A stretch of DNA of 64,000 nt from Halioglobus sp. (GTDB taxonomy: Bacteria > Pseudomonadota > Gammaproteobacteria > Pseudomonadales > Halieaceae), in the NCBI GenBank assembly GCA_020443425.1, contig JAGRIE010000010.1:54528-118527 (forward strand), given 5' to 3'. The notes under the pieces were generated by a model. That model did no database searches. It was given only the letters and a program-made list of their open reading frames with translations, and was not told where the DNA came from. The position numbers and the translations under genes are program-made. This document shows positions 53,893 through 62,894 of this stretch, one piece after another; position 1 is the first letter of the stretch; the number at the start of each line of letters is the position of its first letter.

Positions 53893-56800
53893 ATGTTCAG
53901 CAAAATACTCATCGCGAATCGCGGCGCCATCGCCACGCGAATTATCCGAACCCTGAGACGCCTCGGCGTGCAGTCTGTCGCGGTCTACAACGAAGCGGAT
54001 GCGCAGTCCCTGCATGTACAGCACGCCGATATCGCCATCAATCTCGGCGCGGGCAGTGCGGCCGACACCTACCTGGACATGGACAAGGTGCTGCAGGCAG
54101 CGCGCGACTGCGGTGCCGAGGCGATACACCCGGGTTATGGCTTCCTCAGTGAGAACACTGAATTTGTCGCCCGCTGTGAGGCACAGGGGCTGGTGTTCAT
54201 CGGCCCGACCACCGCTCAGATGGAACTGTTCGGCTTGAAACACCAGGCGCGCGATGCCGCCGAGCGCGCCGGTGTACCACTGGTGCCTGGCTCACCGCTG
54301 TTGCAGAACCTTGACGACGCCCTCGCCTGGGCGGCAGACGTGGGCTATCCGGTGATGCTGAAAAGCACGGCTGGCGGGGGCGGCATCGGCATGCAGGTCT
54401 GCACCGGTGACGGGGTACTGCGCTCGGCGTGGGACAGCGTCAAGCGCCTGGGGGCAAACTACTTCGCCAACGACGGTGTCTTCCTGGAGAAGTACATCGC
54501 CAACGCCCGCCACATCGAAGTGCAGGTTTTCGGCGACGGCTGCGGTGCGGCGATCGCACTGGGTGAACGCGACTGTTCCGCGCAGCGCCGCAACCAGAAG
54601 GTCATCGAGGAAACGCCGGCACCAAACCTGCCCGACGCCGCGCGCCAAAACCTGCACGCGACGGCAGAGCGCCTGATGGCCTCAGTGCAATACCGCAATG
54701 CCGGTACCGTGGAGTTCATCTACGATGCCGACAGCCAGCAGTTCTACTTCCTGGAGGTGAACACCCGGTTGCAGGTCGAGCACGGTGTCAGCGAGGAGGT
54801 GTGGGGCGTCGACCTGGTCGAGTGGATGCTGCAACAGGCGGCGGGGGAGCTGGCCGACCTCGACACACTGAAGGCGTCGCTGTCACCGCGCGGTCACGCC
54901 ATCCAGGTTCGCGTATACGCGGAGGACCCGGCGCAGGACTTCCGTCCCTCCGCGGGCCTGCTGTCACAGGTCAGCTGGCCGCAGGCAGACGGCCTGCGCA
55001 TCGATCACTGGATTGAATCCGGCATCGAGGTGCCGGCGCTGTTCGACCCGATGCTCGCCAAGGTCATCGTGCACGGTGTCGATCGCGGCGCGGCGCTGGC
55101 GCAATTGTCACAGGCGCTGGCCGACAGCGAGATTTACGGCATCGAAACCAATCTGGCCTACCTGCAGGCCGTCCTGCGCGGCGACGCCTGCCAGCGCGGC
55201 AAACTGCTGACGCGGACACTCGCCGAGTTCGATTTTTCACCCGCCACCGTACAGGTGTTGGTGGCCGGCACACAGACCACAGTGCAGGACTTTCCCGGCC
55301 GGGTCGGCCTGTGGCACGTCGGCGTGCCGCCCTCGGGCCCGATGGATTCCCTGTCCTTTCGGCTCGCCAACCGGCTGCTGCAAAACCGCACCGACGCCGC
55401 AGCACTGGAGATCACCCTGAACGGCCCGACACTGCGCTTCAACTGTGCCACGCAAATCGCCCTGACCGGTGCGACGATCGAGGCCAGCCTGGACGGCGCG
55501 CCACTGGCGCCGTTCACGGTGACAGAGGTGCAGGCCGGCCAGGTACTGGCGCTGGGCAAAGTGACGGGGCACGGGGCACGCGCCTACCTGGCCGTGGCCG
55601 GAGGTTTCCAGTGTCCCGACTACCTCGGCTCAAAGTCCACGTTCACACTCGGTCAGTTCGGCGGCCATGTGGGCCGCGCGCTGCGGGTCGCCGACGTGCT
55701 GCACCTCGCACCCCACAGCGGGTCGGCAGGGGTCGACGCGGCGGTGCTGCCAGCGGCACTCCGACCCGACATCGGCAACAGCTGGACACTGCGGGTCATC
55801 TACGGGCCGCACGGGGCGCCGGACTTTTTCACCGACGGTGACATCGACACATTTTTCAGTACCGAGTGGGAGGTGCACTACAACTCCAGCCGCACCGGCG
55901 TGCGCCTGAAAGGCCCCAAACCGCAGTGGGCACGCGAGACCGGCGGCGAGGCGGGACTGCACCCCTCCAATATCCACGACAACGCGTATGCGTTCGGCAC
56001 CGTGGATTTCACCGGCGATATGCCGGTAATCCTCGGCCCCGACGGCCCCTCGCTCGGCGGCTTCGTCTGTCCCGCAACGGTCATCACCGCCGACCTGTGG
56101 AAGCTCGGCCAGTTGCAGGCCGGGGCCACGCTGCGCTTCGAGCCGGTGAGCTACGAGCAGGCGGTCACGCTTGAGGCCGAGCAACTTGCGTACATTGAGC
56201 AGTTGCAGGCGCCGGGCCACCGCGCCAGCGTACCCTGTGTGCCGGATTCTCCGATTGTGCACCACACGGCTATCGACGGGGATGACGTCGTCTGCAGGCT
56301 CGCCGGCGATCACTTCCTGCTGATCGAACTGGGTCCACAGGAACTGGATATTGAGCGCCGCTTCAAGGTGCATGCGCTGATGCTCTGGTTTGAAAGCAAC
56401 CCGCTAACCGGCATCCGCGAGTTGACCCCGGGTATACGCTCCCTGCAGATTCACTATGACTCCCAGCAGCTGACGCTGGCGCAGTTACTGCGTCACATCG
56501 ACCTGGCGGCGACAGCACTGCTGCAGGGCAGCGAAGTCTCCGTCCCCTCGCGCATCGTGCACCTGCCACTGAGCTGGGATGACGAGGCCTGTCGCGAGGC
56601 GATCCAGAAATACATGCAGTCGGTGCGCCCCGGCGCGCCGTGGTGTCCCAGCAATCTCGAGTTCATCCGCCGCATCAATGGCCTCGACGATATCGACGCG
56701 GTGAAAGAGATCGTGTTCGCAGCCTCCTACCTGGTGATGGGGCTGGGCGATGTCTACCTCGGCGCCCCGGTCGCGACACCACTGGACCCCCGGCACCGCC

Positions 56801-57522
56801 TGGTCACCACCAAGTACAATCCGGCGCGCACCTGGACGGCGGAGAATTCCGTGGGTATCGGCGGCGCCTATCTGTGCGTCTACGGCATGGAGGGGCCGGG
56901 CGGCTACCAGTTTGTCGGTCGCACGCTGCAGATGTGGAACCGCTACCGGCAGACCGAGGCCTTCACCCGGCCCTGGCTGCTGCGCTTCTTTGACCAGATA
57001 CGCTTCTATCCCGTCAGTGCTACGGAATTGCAACAGATACGGCGCGACTTCCCGCTGGGCAACTATCCGCTGAAGATCGAGGAGACACGTTTCAACCTCG
57101 CCGAATACCAGCAATTCCTGCAACAGCACAGTAGCGAGATCAACCGCTTCGAGTGCGGCCGGCGAGCCGCATTCGCCGAGGAGCTGGCGCAGTGGAAGCG
57201 CGATGGCCAGCTCACCTACGAGCAGGAGGAGGGCTCCCCCGAGGAGGCCGACGAAGAACGATTACCCGAGGGCGTTGCGGCACTGGACAGCCCCGTGTCC
57301 GGCAATGTCTGGAAAGTGATGGTAGAGGACGACCGCGTGGTGACAGCGGGCGAGGTCGTCATGATCCTTGAATCCATGAAGATGGAAATTGAAATCCACG
57401 CACCACAGTCCGGCAGCATCAGGAAAATCCTGCGCCAGCAGGGCCAGTCCGTCACCGCGGGTCAAACCCTGCTGTGGCTGGAGGAGTCTGCCGGGGTAGC
57501 ATCGAGTGAAGGAGAGCACTGA
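53893..57522 (+). CDS. biotin-dependent guanidine (urea-type) carboxylase
   Basis: A 1209-residue single-chain enzyme. The biotin carboxylase domain (1-450) has the ATP-grasp glycine loop STAGGGGIGMQVC near 157 and EVNTRLQVEHGVSE near 290. A KipI/KipA-like carboxyltransferase domain spans about 455-1090. The C-terminal biotin carrier domain carries the biotinyl lysine in ESMKMEI near 1163. Homologues are named urea carboxylase, but those under guanidine riboswitches prefer guanidine, and the context here argues for that. Direct proof needs kinetics. Confidence 0.92.
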   Translation: MFSKILIANRGAIATRIIRTLRRLGVQSVAVYNEADAQSLHVQHADIAINLGAGSAADTYLDMDKVLQAARDCGAEAIHPGYGFLSENTEFVARCEAQGLVFIGPTTAQMELFGLKHQARDAAERAGVPLVPGSPLLQNLDDALAWAADVGYPVMLKSTAGGGGIGMQVCTGDGVLRSAWDSVKRLGANYFANDGVFLEKYIANARHIEVQVFGDGCGAAIALGERDCSAQRRNQKVIEETPAPNLPDAARQNLHATAERLMASVQYRNAGTVEFIYDADSQQFYFLEVNTRLQVEHGVSEEVWGVDLVEWMLQQAAGELADLDTLKASLSPRGHAIQVRVYAEDPAQDFRPSAGLLSQVSWPQADGLRIDHWIESGIEVPALFDPMLAKVIVHGVDRGAALAQLSQALADSEIYGIETNLAYLQAVLRGDACQRGKLLTRTLAEFDFSPATVQVLVAGTQTTVQDFPGRVGLWHVGVPPSGPMDSLSFRLANRLLQNRTDAAALEITLNGPTLRFNCATQIALTGATIEASLDGAPLAPFTVTEVQAGQVLALGKVTGHGARAYLAVAGGFQCPDYLGSKSTFTLGQFGGHVGRALRVADVLHLAPHSGSAGVDAAVLPAALRPDIGNSWTLRVIYGPHGAPDFFTDGDIDTFFSTEWEVHYNSSRTGVRLKGPKPQWARETGGEAGLHPSNIHDNAYAFGTVDFTGDMPVILGPDGPSLGGFVCPATVITADLWKLGQLQAGATLRFEPVSYEQAVTLEAEQLAYIEQLQAPGHRASVPCVPDSPIVHHTAIDGDDVVCRLAGDHFLLIELGPQELDIERRFKVHALMLWFESNPLTGIRELTPGIRSLQIHYDSQQLTLAQLLRHIDLAATALLQGSEVSVPSRIVHLPLSWDDEACREAIQKYMQSVRPGAPWCPSNLEFIRRINGLDDIDAVKEIVFAASYLVMGLGDVYLGAPVATPLDPRHRLVTTKYNPARTWTAENSVGIGGAYLCVYGMEGPGGYQFVGRTLQMWNRYRQTEAFTRPWLLRFFDQIRFYPVSATELQQIRRDFPLGNYPLKIEETRFNLAEYQQFLQQHSSEINRFECGRRAAFAEELAQWKRDGQLTYEQEEGSPEEADEERLPEGVAALDSPVSGNVWKVMVEDDRVVTAGEVVMILESMKMEIEIHAPQSGSIRKILRQQGQSVTAGQTLLWLEESAGVASSEGEH

Positions 57523-57525
57523 GCA

Positions 57526-59331
57526 ATGAGCAGCAGCCCCAATGAAGTCCACAACCTCAGCCTGCAGGCGCTGAAGAGCGCCTATAGCAGCGGCGGCATA
57601 ACACCCAGGGAACTGATCGGCCAATTGTCGGCACAGGCGCGCCGGCAGGATGAATACAACGCCTGGATTTACCTGTTGAGCGATGCCGAACTCGAACCCT
57701 ACCTGAGCGCGCTGGAGCAGCGGGACCCGGCGAGCCTGCCACTCTACGGCGTACCCTTTGCAATCAAGGACAACATCGACCTGGCCGGCATCCCCACCAC
57801 CGCCGCCTGCCCGGACTTTGCCTACACACCCACCGAACACGCCGCTGTCGTCAGCACCCTGATAGCCGCCGGCGCTGTGCCACTGGGGAAGACCAACCTC
57901 GACCAGTTCGCCACCGGCCTGGTGGGCACCCGCTCGCCCTACGGTGAGGGCAAGAACAGTTTTAATACCGACTATATCTCTGGCGGCAGCAGCGCCGGCT
58001 CGGCGATTGCCACGGCGCTCGGACAGGTGGCGTTTGCACTGGGCACGGACACCGCGGGTTCCGGGCGCGTACCCGCAGTGCTGAACAACCTGGTCGGCCA
58101 CAAGCCCACCCGGGGGCTGCTGAGCACCCGCGGCGTGGTGCCGGCCTGCCGCACCCTGGACTGCGTCAGCATATTCGCGCTCAGCTGCGACGATGCGGCG
58201 GTGTTGCTGGACATCGCCGCCCGCTACGACGCCGCAGACCCCTACGCACGGCCCAATACGTTCTACAACCGCCAGCGCTATTTCGACACAGCAGCGGCCG
58301 CGCCCTTTCGCTTCGGGGTGCCGTCATCACTGGATTTCCAGGGCGACAGCGAAACGCAGGCGCTGTTTGAGGACAGCGTCCGGCGCCTGGAGCGACTGGG
58401 CGGCGAAGCGGTTGCGGTGGCGTTCGAGCCCTTTCTGGAAACCGCCAGGCTGCTGTACGAGGGGCCGTGGGTGAGCGAGCGCTGGCTGGCGACACAGGGC
58501 GTCGACCGCGCCTCCATGCTGCCGGTCATCCGGGAGATCATCGCCGGTGCCGAGGGCAAAACGGCAGCGGATGCCTTTGCCGCACAGTACCGGCTGGCCG
58601 ACCTGAAACGCCGCTGTGACGCAGCACTACAGGGACTGGACTTCGTTCTGACCCCGACCTGCCCGCGATTCTACACTCGCGCAGAAATGGCCGCGCAGCC
58701 GATCGCAAACAACTCGCTGCTCGGCACCTACACCAATTTCATGAACCTGCTGGACTACAGCGCCACCGCGGTGCCGGTGGGTTTCACCGAGTGCGGTGTG
58801 CCGTGGGGCGTGACGCTGTTTACTGCGGCGTTTGACGATATCCGCCTGCTCGGTCTCGCCGGATTACTGCACCGCGATTGCGAGCTGCCACTGGGGGCGA
58901 CCGGCCTCACACCGCCCCCGCCGGCCAGCGGCACCGCCCCGGCGGTGGCACAGGCCATTGACGTGGTGGTGTGCGGTGCCCACCTTGAGGGACAGCCGCT
59001 GAACTGGCAGCTCACGGAGCGCGATGCACGGTTGCTGCAGAAGACCACCAGCTCACCGCACTACCAGCTGTACGCCCTGCCCGACGGCAAGCGACCCGCC
59101 ATGGTGCGCGACGAGGAACAGGGTGTCGCCATCGAGGTGGAGGTGTGGTCCATGCCACACAGTCACTTCGGCAGCTTTGTCGCCGGCATTCCGGCACCAC
59201 TGGGAATCGGCAAGGTGGAACTGGCCGACGGGCGCTGGCTCAGCGGCTTTATCTGCGACGGTTTCGGCCTCACCGGCGCCAGCAACATCAGCGACTACGG
59301 CAGCTGGCGCAACTGGCTGAACGCCCGGTAG
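57526..59331 (+). CDS. atzF: allophanate hydrolase
   Basis: A 601-residue amidase-signature enzyme that hydrolyses allophanate to ammonia and CO2, the last step of the pathway. The Ser-cisSer-Lys triad is seen as Lys in FAIKDNID near 83, GGSSAGSAIA near 155, and the nucleophile region GTDTAGSGRVPA near 175. The C-terminal domain (about 480-601, with GIGKVELADGRWLSGFICDG) is typical of bacterial AtzF/DUR1-type proteins. It starts 3 bases after the carboxylase stop. Confidence 0.94.
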   Translation: MSSSPNEVHNLSLQALKSAYSSGGITPRELIGQLSAQARRQDEYNAWIYLLSDAELEPYLSALEQRDPASLPLYGVPFAIKDNIDLAGIPTTAACPDFAYTPTEHAAVVSTLIAAGAVPLGKTNLDQFATGLVGTRSPYGEGKNSFNTDYISGGSSAGSAIATALGQVAFALGTDTAGSGRVPAVLNNLVGHKPTRGLLSTRGVVPACRTLDCVSIFALSCDDAAVLLDIAARYDAADPYARPNTFYNRQRYFDTAAAAPFRFGVPSSLDFQGDSETQALFEDSVRRLERLGGEAVAVAFEPFLETARLLYEGPWVSERWLATQGVDRASMLPVIREIIAGAEGKTAADAFAAQYRLADLKRRCDAALQGLDFVLTPTCPRFYTRAEMAAQPIANNSLLGTYTNFMNLLDYSATAVPVGFTECGVPWGVTLFTAAFDDIRLLGLAGLLHRDCELPLGATGLTPPPPASGTAPAVAQAIDVVVCGAHLEGQPLNWQLTERDARLLQKTTSSPHYQLYALPDGKRPAMVRDEEQGVAIEVEVWSMPHSHFGSFVAGIPAPLGIGKVELADGRWLSGFICDGFGLTGASNISDYGSWRNWLNAR

Positions 59332-59361
59332 CTCTCCATCTCTGCGGGGCCGGCCGCCGGA

Positions 59362-59399
59362 GCGCACAGAGTCACCGCCGCCGGCAAGCGCCTGTGCGC
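59362..59399. repeat. inverted repeat after the guanidine operon
   Basis: GCGCACAG and CTGTGCGC are perfect 8-base arms, 22 bases apart, 31 bases after the atzF stop. No T-tract follows. It may end or stabilise the operon mRNA. Confidence 0.4.
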
Positions 59400-59524
59400 G
59401 GGTGCCGGCCCTTTCGCGGCCAGGCCGCTTGTGCCACAATTTTGGCCTCAGGACTCTACAAGCTACTAGTTATTAGTTAGTATTGCTGCAGCCAAATACT
59501 ATAACGCGACCCTCGGAGAAACCC

Positions 59525-60781
59525 ATGAGCCAGTGCCCCTTTACCAACCTGCTCGACCCGGACACCTACGCCAACGGCATGCCGTATGCCAAGCTCAGGG
59601 AAATCCGCGACGCCGGCCCGGTGGTCAAACTGGAAGACCCGCTCACGGGCGTCCCCTACTGGGCAGTCACCCATATCGCTGAAATGGACTATGTGTCGAA
59701 GAATCCCAAACTGTTTTCTTCCGCGGCCCGCTCGGCGTTCCCGATGGAGTATGACCCGGACATGGTGAGCGGCATCCACAGCCAGACCATCATCAATATG
59801 GATCCCCCCCTGCACCAGAAGGTGCGGCGGATTGTGCGCAATGCGTTCACGCCCAAGCGGGTCGAGTCCTACGCGCCCCAATTCCGGGAACATGCCAAAC
59901 GCATCATCGACGCCGTGGCGTCCAGGGGCGAGTGCGAATTTGTCGAGGAAGTCGCGGCCGAGCTGCCGTTGATCGCCATCCTTGAACTGCTGGGCGTGCC
60001 ACTCGAAGACCGCAAACAGTTCTTCGACTGGACCAATACCATGATCTTCGCCGATGACCCCGACATGGCCATCTCCGAGGGCGAGGGCCAACTGGCATCC
60101 CTGCATGTAATCGAATACGCGTTGAAGCTGGCGGCACAGCACCGCCAGACCCCGATGGACAATATCACCGGGGCACTGCTGGACGGTGACCTCGAGGGCG
60201 CCCCGATTGGCGAGGACATGTTCGGCTGGATGTTCATCCTCATTCTGGTGGGCGGCAATGAATCCACCCGCACCGTGATCGCCCAGGGCATGCGGCTGCT
60301 GATGGAGCACCCCGACCAACTGCAGTACCTGGTGGACAACCCGGACAAGATTGGCAATGCCTGCGAGGAGATCCTGCGCTACAACACGGCGTTTATCTCC
60401 ATGCGCCGCACCGCCATGGAAGATGTCGAACTGGGTGGCCAGCTCATCAAGCGGGGTGACAAGGTCGTGCTGCACTATCACGCGGCCAACCACGATGAAA
60501 ACGTGTTCGGCGAGGATGCGATGGCGTTCGATGTGACCCGCGCCGAGCGCATGCCAGACCTCTACAACCAGTTGCGCTCGTTCGGGATCGGGCAGCACTT
60601 CTGCATCGGCTCCCACCTCGCCCGCCTGGAGCTGAACATCATGTTCGAGGAACTGATCCCGCGCCTGCGCAACCCGCGGCTGAAAGGTGAGGCGAAGTTT
60701 GTCCGCTCATTTTTCGTCAATGCCATGAAGGAAATGCACATTACCTTCGACCCCGAGAGCAGCGCTGCCAAGGTCGCCTGA
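59525..60781 (+). CDS. cytochrome P450
   Basis: A 418-residue soluble bacterial P450. The heme-ligand Cys lies in FGIGQHFCIGSHLARLE near residue 361; the I-helix is LILVGGNESTRT near 244, with Glu-Ser in place of the common acid-Thr order; EEILRYNT is the K-helix ExxR. The substrate is not clear; linalool-, terpene- or sterol-side-chain groups are possible. No ferredoxin or reductase gene is adjacent. I chose the ATG at 59525 because GGAG precedes it; an earlier in-frame start at 59483 lacks this. Confidence 0.92.
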   Translation: MSQCPFTNLLDPDTYANGMPYAKLREIRDAGPVVKLEDPLTGVPYWAVTHIAEMDYVSKNPKLFSSAARSAFPMEYDPDMVSGIHSQTIINMDPPLHQKVRRIVRNAFTPKRVESYAPQFREHAKRIIDAVASRGECEFVEEVAAELPLIAILELLGVPLEDRKQFFDWTNTMIFADDPDMAISEGEGQLASLHVIEYALKLAAQHRQTPMDNITGALLDGDLEGAPIGEDMFGWMFILILVGGNESTRTVIAQGMRLLMEHPDQLQYLVDNPDKIGNACEEILRYNTAFISMRRTAMEDVELGGQLIKRGDKVVLHYHAANHDENVFGEDAMAFDVTRAERMPDLYNQLRSFGIGQHFCIGSHLARLELNIMFEELIPRLRNPRLKGEAKFVRSFFVNAMKEMHITFDPESSAAKVA

Positions 60782-60872
60782 ACTCCCCGTTCAGGCGCGC
60801 TCCCTTTTACCAGCCGGCGGCAAAGAGCGGTAGATATTTGTCGCTGACTGATCTACTCTTCGCCTAGCCATA

Positions 60873-60878
60873 TATAAT
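60873..60878 (+). promoter_or_regulatory. perfect -10 box ahead of DUF1329 gene
   Basis: TATAAT occurs 21 bases before the ATG at 60900. No good -35 hexamer is seen at the usual distance. If used, the leader would be very short, just covering the GGAG site. Confidence 0.4.
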
Positions 60879-60899
60879 AGCTAAATTGGAGCCGACATA

Positions 60900-62267
60900 A
60901 TGACCATGAAATCAGCACTGGCAGTACTCTGCCTGTCATCCATTGCCACCAGCACCGCACTGGCGGCAGTTAGTCCCGAGGAAGCCGCGCGTCTGGGCAA
61001 AGACCTGACGCCCGTCGGCGCGGAAAAAGCCGGCAATGCCGACGGCAGCATCCCGCCCTGGAACCCCGAGGGCACACCGACACCACCAGACTTCGTCCCC
61101 GGCTCGGATAACTATGTCAATCCCTACGCCGACGAGAAGCCGCTGTATACGATCGATGGCAGCAATTGGAAGGAATACGCCGATCTTTTGACCGTCGGTA
61201 CACAGGCCCTGTTCGAAAAATTCGGTGACGAGGGATTCAAGATTCACGTCTATCCCACACACCGTGGCACTATCCGCCCGCAGTGGTATTACACCAACTC
61301 ATTCAAGAACGCCACTGACGCCACGCTGGTGGCGGACGGGCAGAAAATTGATGGCAACCTGCCAGGGGTGCCTTTCCCGATCCCGCAATCCGGCCTGGAA
61401 GTGATGTGGAACCACATGATCCGCTACGGCGAAGACACCACGCTGGAATCGGATGTCTACTATGTCGGCTCCAATGGCAACCCGGTGCTGTCGACCACCA
61501 GTTCCTCCGTCTCGGTGTTCCCCATGTACCAGGAGGAAAATCGCGACAAGGTCGTCGGCGAGACCCCCTTCACCAAGCTGCGTATCAACTATGAGGCACC
61601 CGCCCGCCGCGCCGGTGAAATCCTGCTGGTCCACGAGCCGGGTGCCGACTACACCGAGGGCAAGGGCCGCAAAGCCTGGCAGTATCTCGTCGGCCAACGC
61701 CGTGTGCGACTGGCTCCCGCGGTCTCGTTTGACACTCCCAACCCCGGTGTCGCCGGAACATCCACCTACGATGACGCCTTTGTCTACAACGGCTCACCCG
61801 AGCGCTTTGACTGGACGCTGATCGGCAAGAAGGAAATGATTGTCCCCGCCTCCAACTACGACATGATCTTCCAGGGAAAAATCGAGGACCTGCTGGGCGA
61901 GAAATTCCTCAACCCGGAGAAAATCCGCTGGGAGAAACACCGCGTCTGGGTGGTCGACTCCAACCTGAAGGAAGGCAATCGCCACCTGTACAGCCGCCGC
62001 ACCTTCTATATTGACGAGGATAGCTGGACTGCAGTTTCCGGCGAGATGTACGATGGCCGCGACCAGCTCTGGCGCGTACAGTACAACTACGGCGCGAACC
62101 TGTATGACCGTGAGTCCAGCTTCGGCTCTTCCTACGGCTCCTACGATCTGCTGCAGGACATCTACAACCTGAGCGGTAAGCCCATCCCCGGCAAGTTCAA
62201 GAACGGCGTGGAGCAGGGTGACAAATACTTCACACCTGAGGGTATGGCCCGCGGCGGTGTTCGCTAA
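60900..62267 (+). CDS. DUF1329 secreted/outer-membrane protein
   Basis: A 455-residue protein with a signal peptide ([17 protein letters not shown]). [19 protein letters not shown] near 38, [12 protein letters not shown] near 170, [16 protein letters not shown]-like [16 protein letters not shown] near 260, and [11 protein letters not shown] near 300 are DUF1329 features. The family is LolA-like in fold prediction and often near lipid- or hydrocarbon-related genes; its function is unknown. It follows the P450 by 118 bases on the same strand. Confidence 0.87.
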   Translation: MTMKSALAVLCLSSIATSTALAAVSPEEAARLGKDLTPVGAEKAGNADGSIPPWNPEGTPTPPDFVPGSDNYVNPYADEKPLYTIDGSNWKEYADLLTVGTQALFEKFGDEGFKIHVYPTHRGTIRPQWYYTNSFKNATDATLVADGQKIDGNLPGVPFPIPQSGLEVMWNHMIRYGEDTTLESDVYYVGSNGNPVLSTTSSSVSVFPMYQEENRDKVVGETPFTKLRINYEAPARRAGEILLVHEPGADYTEGKGRKAWQYLVGQRRVRLAPAVSFDTPNPGVAGTSTYDDAFVYNGSPERFDWTLIGKKEMIVPASNYDMIFQGKIEDLLGEKFLNPEKIRWEKHRVWVVDSNLKEGNRHLYSRRTFYIDEDSWTAVSGEMYDGRDQLWRVQYNYGANLYDRESSFGSSYGSYDLLQDIYNLSGKPIPGKFKNGVEQGDKYFTPEGMARGGVR

Positions 62268-62311
62268 GGCCTGAACCAGGCATGGGCGCTGCGGCGCCCG
62301 ATAGACCCGAT

Positions 62312-62344
62312 AAAAAGGCTGGCATCGCGCCAGCCTTTTTTTTT
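62312..62344 (+). terminator. intrinsic terminator after DUF1329 gene
   Basis: GGCTGGC (62317-62323) and GCCAGCC (62329-62335) pair around ATCGC and are followed by nine T. The left arm is preceded by a run of A, so it may also act for minus-strand transcripts. Confidence 0.95.
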
Positions 62345-62488
62345 CACTGCTCACCCGCCAGACAGCGACGAAAACCAGGGCGGGAGGCACCACAAGGGCC
62401 TGTCCGGGCCAAATTTGTGGTTACTTTCGGGACAAAAAACGCGAAAATCACCCCCCGTTTTTTTGATCACATCCACCAAGGAGCCCCA

Positions 62489-62770
62489 ATGTTCAAGATC
62501 AACCAGTACTTCGACGGCAAGGTCGCCTCTATCGCCTTCCAGACTGCGACCCTGCCCGCCACGGTAGGCGTCATGGCCGTGGGAGAGTACGAGTTCGGCA
62601 CCAGCCAGCTGGAAACCATGACCGTGGTCAGCGGCGCACTGACCGTGAAACTGCCGGGCAGCAGTGCGTGGCAGACCTTTGCCGCCGGCGATCAGTTCAC
62701 AGTGCCCGCCGATGCCAAATTCCAGCTCAAAGTCGCCGAAGAGACGGCCTACCTCTGCACCTATGAGTAG
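62489..62770 (+). CDS. ppnP: pyrimidine/purine nucleoside phosphorylase PpnP
   Basis: A 93-residue single-domain cupin. [23 protein letters not shown]-type features are present: [15 protein letters not shown] near 25, [14 protein letters not shown] near 47, and [16 protein letters not shown] near 67. PpnP (YaiE) dimers split nucleosides with phosphate over a broad range. AAGGAG lies nine bases before the ATG; a longer frame beginning at 62282 is rejected because it would cross the terminator. Confidence 0.9.
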   Translation: MFKINQYFDGKVASIAFQTATLPATVGVMAVGEYEFGTSQLETMTVVSGALTVKLPGSSAWQTFAAGDQFTVPADAKFQLKVAEETAYLCTYE

Positions 62771-62894
62771 CGAGCAGGACAACCAGGCCGGCATCGAACT
62801 GCCCAATGCGGCGGCACCCGGGTTCCTGAAGATGCTCGACGGCAGGGTTGTGGCCAGCGCCAGTTCCGTCGCAAACCTTGTGCGCACCGCGTGA
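62763..62894 (+). CDS. 43-residue ORF coupled to ppnP and rep
   Basis: The ATG lies inside the last codons of ppnP (ATGAGTAG) and the TGA overlaps the GTG of rep (GTGA). The predicted peptide starts [20 protein letters not shown] and has no recognised domain. Tight overlap at both ends suggests translational coupling, but a peptide of this size may also be chance. It fills the only gap between the two genes. Confidence 0.35.
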   Translation: MSSEQDNQAGIELPNAAAPGFLKMLDGRVVASASSVANLVRTA

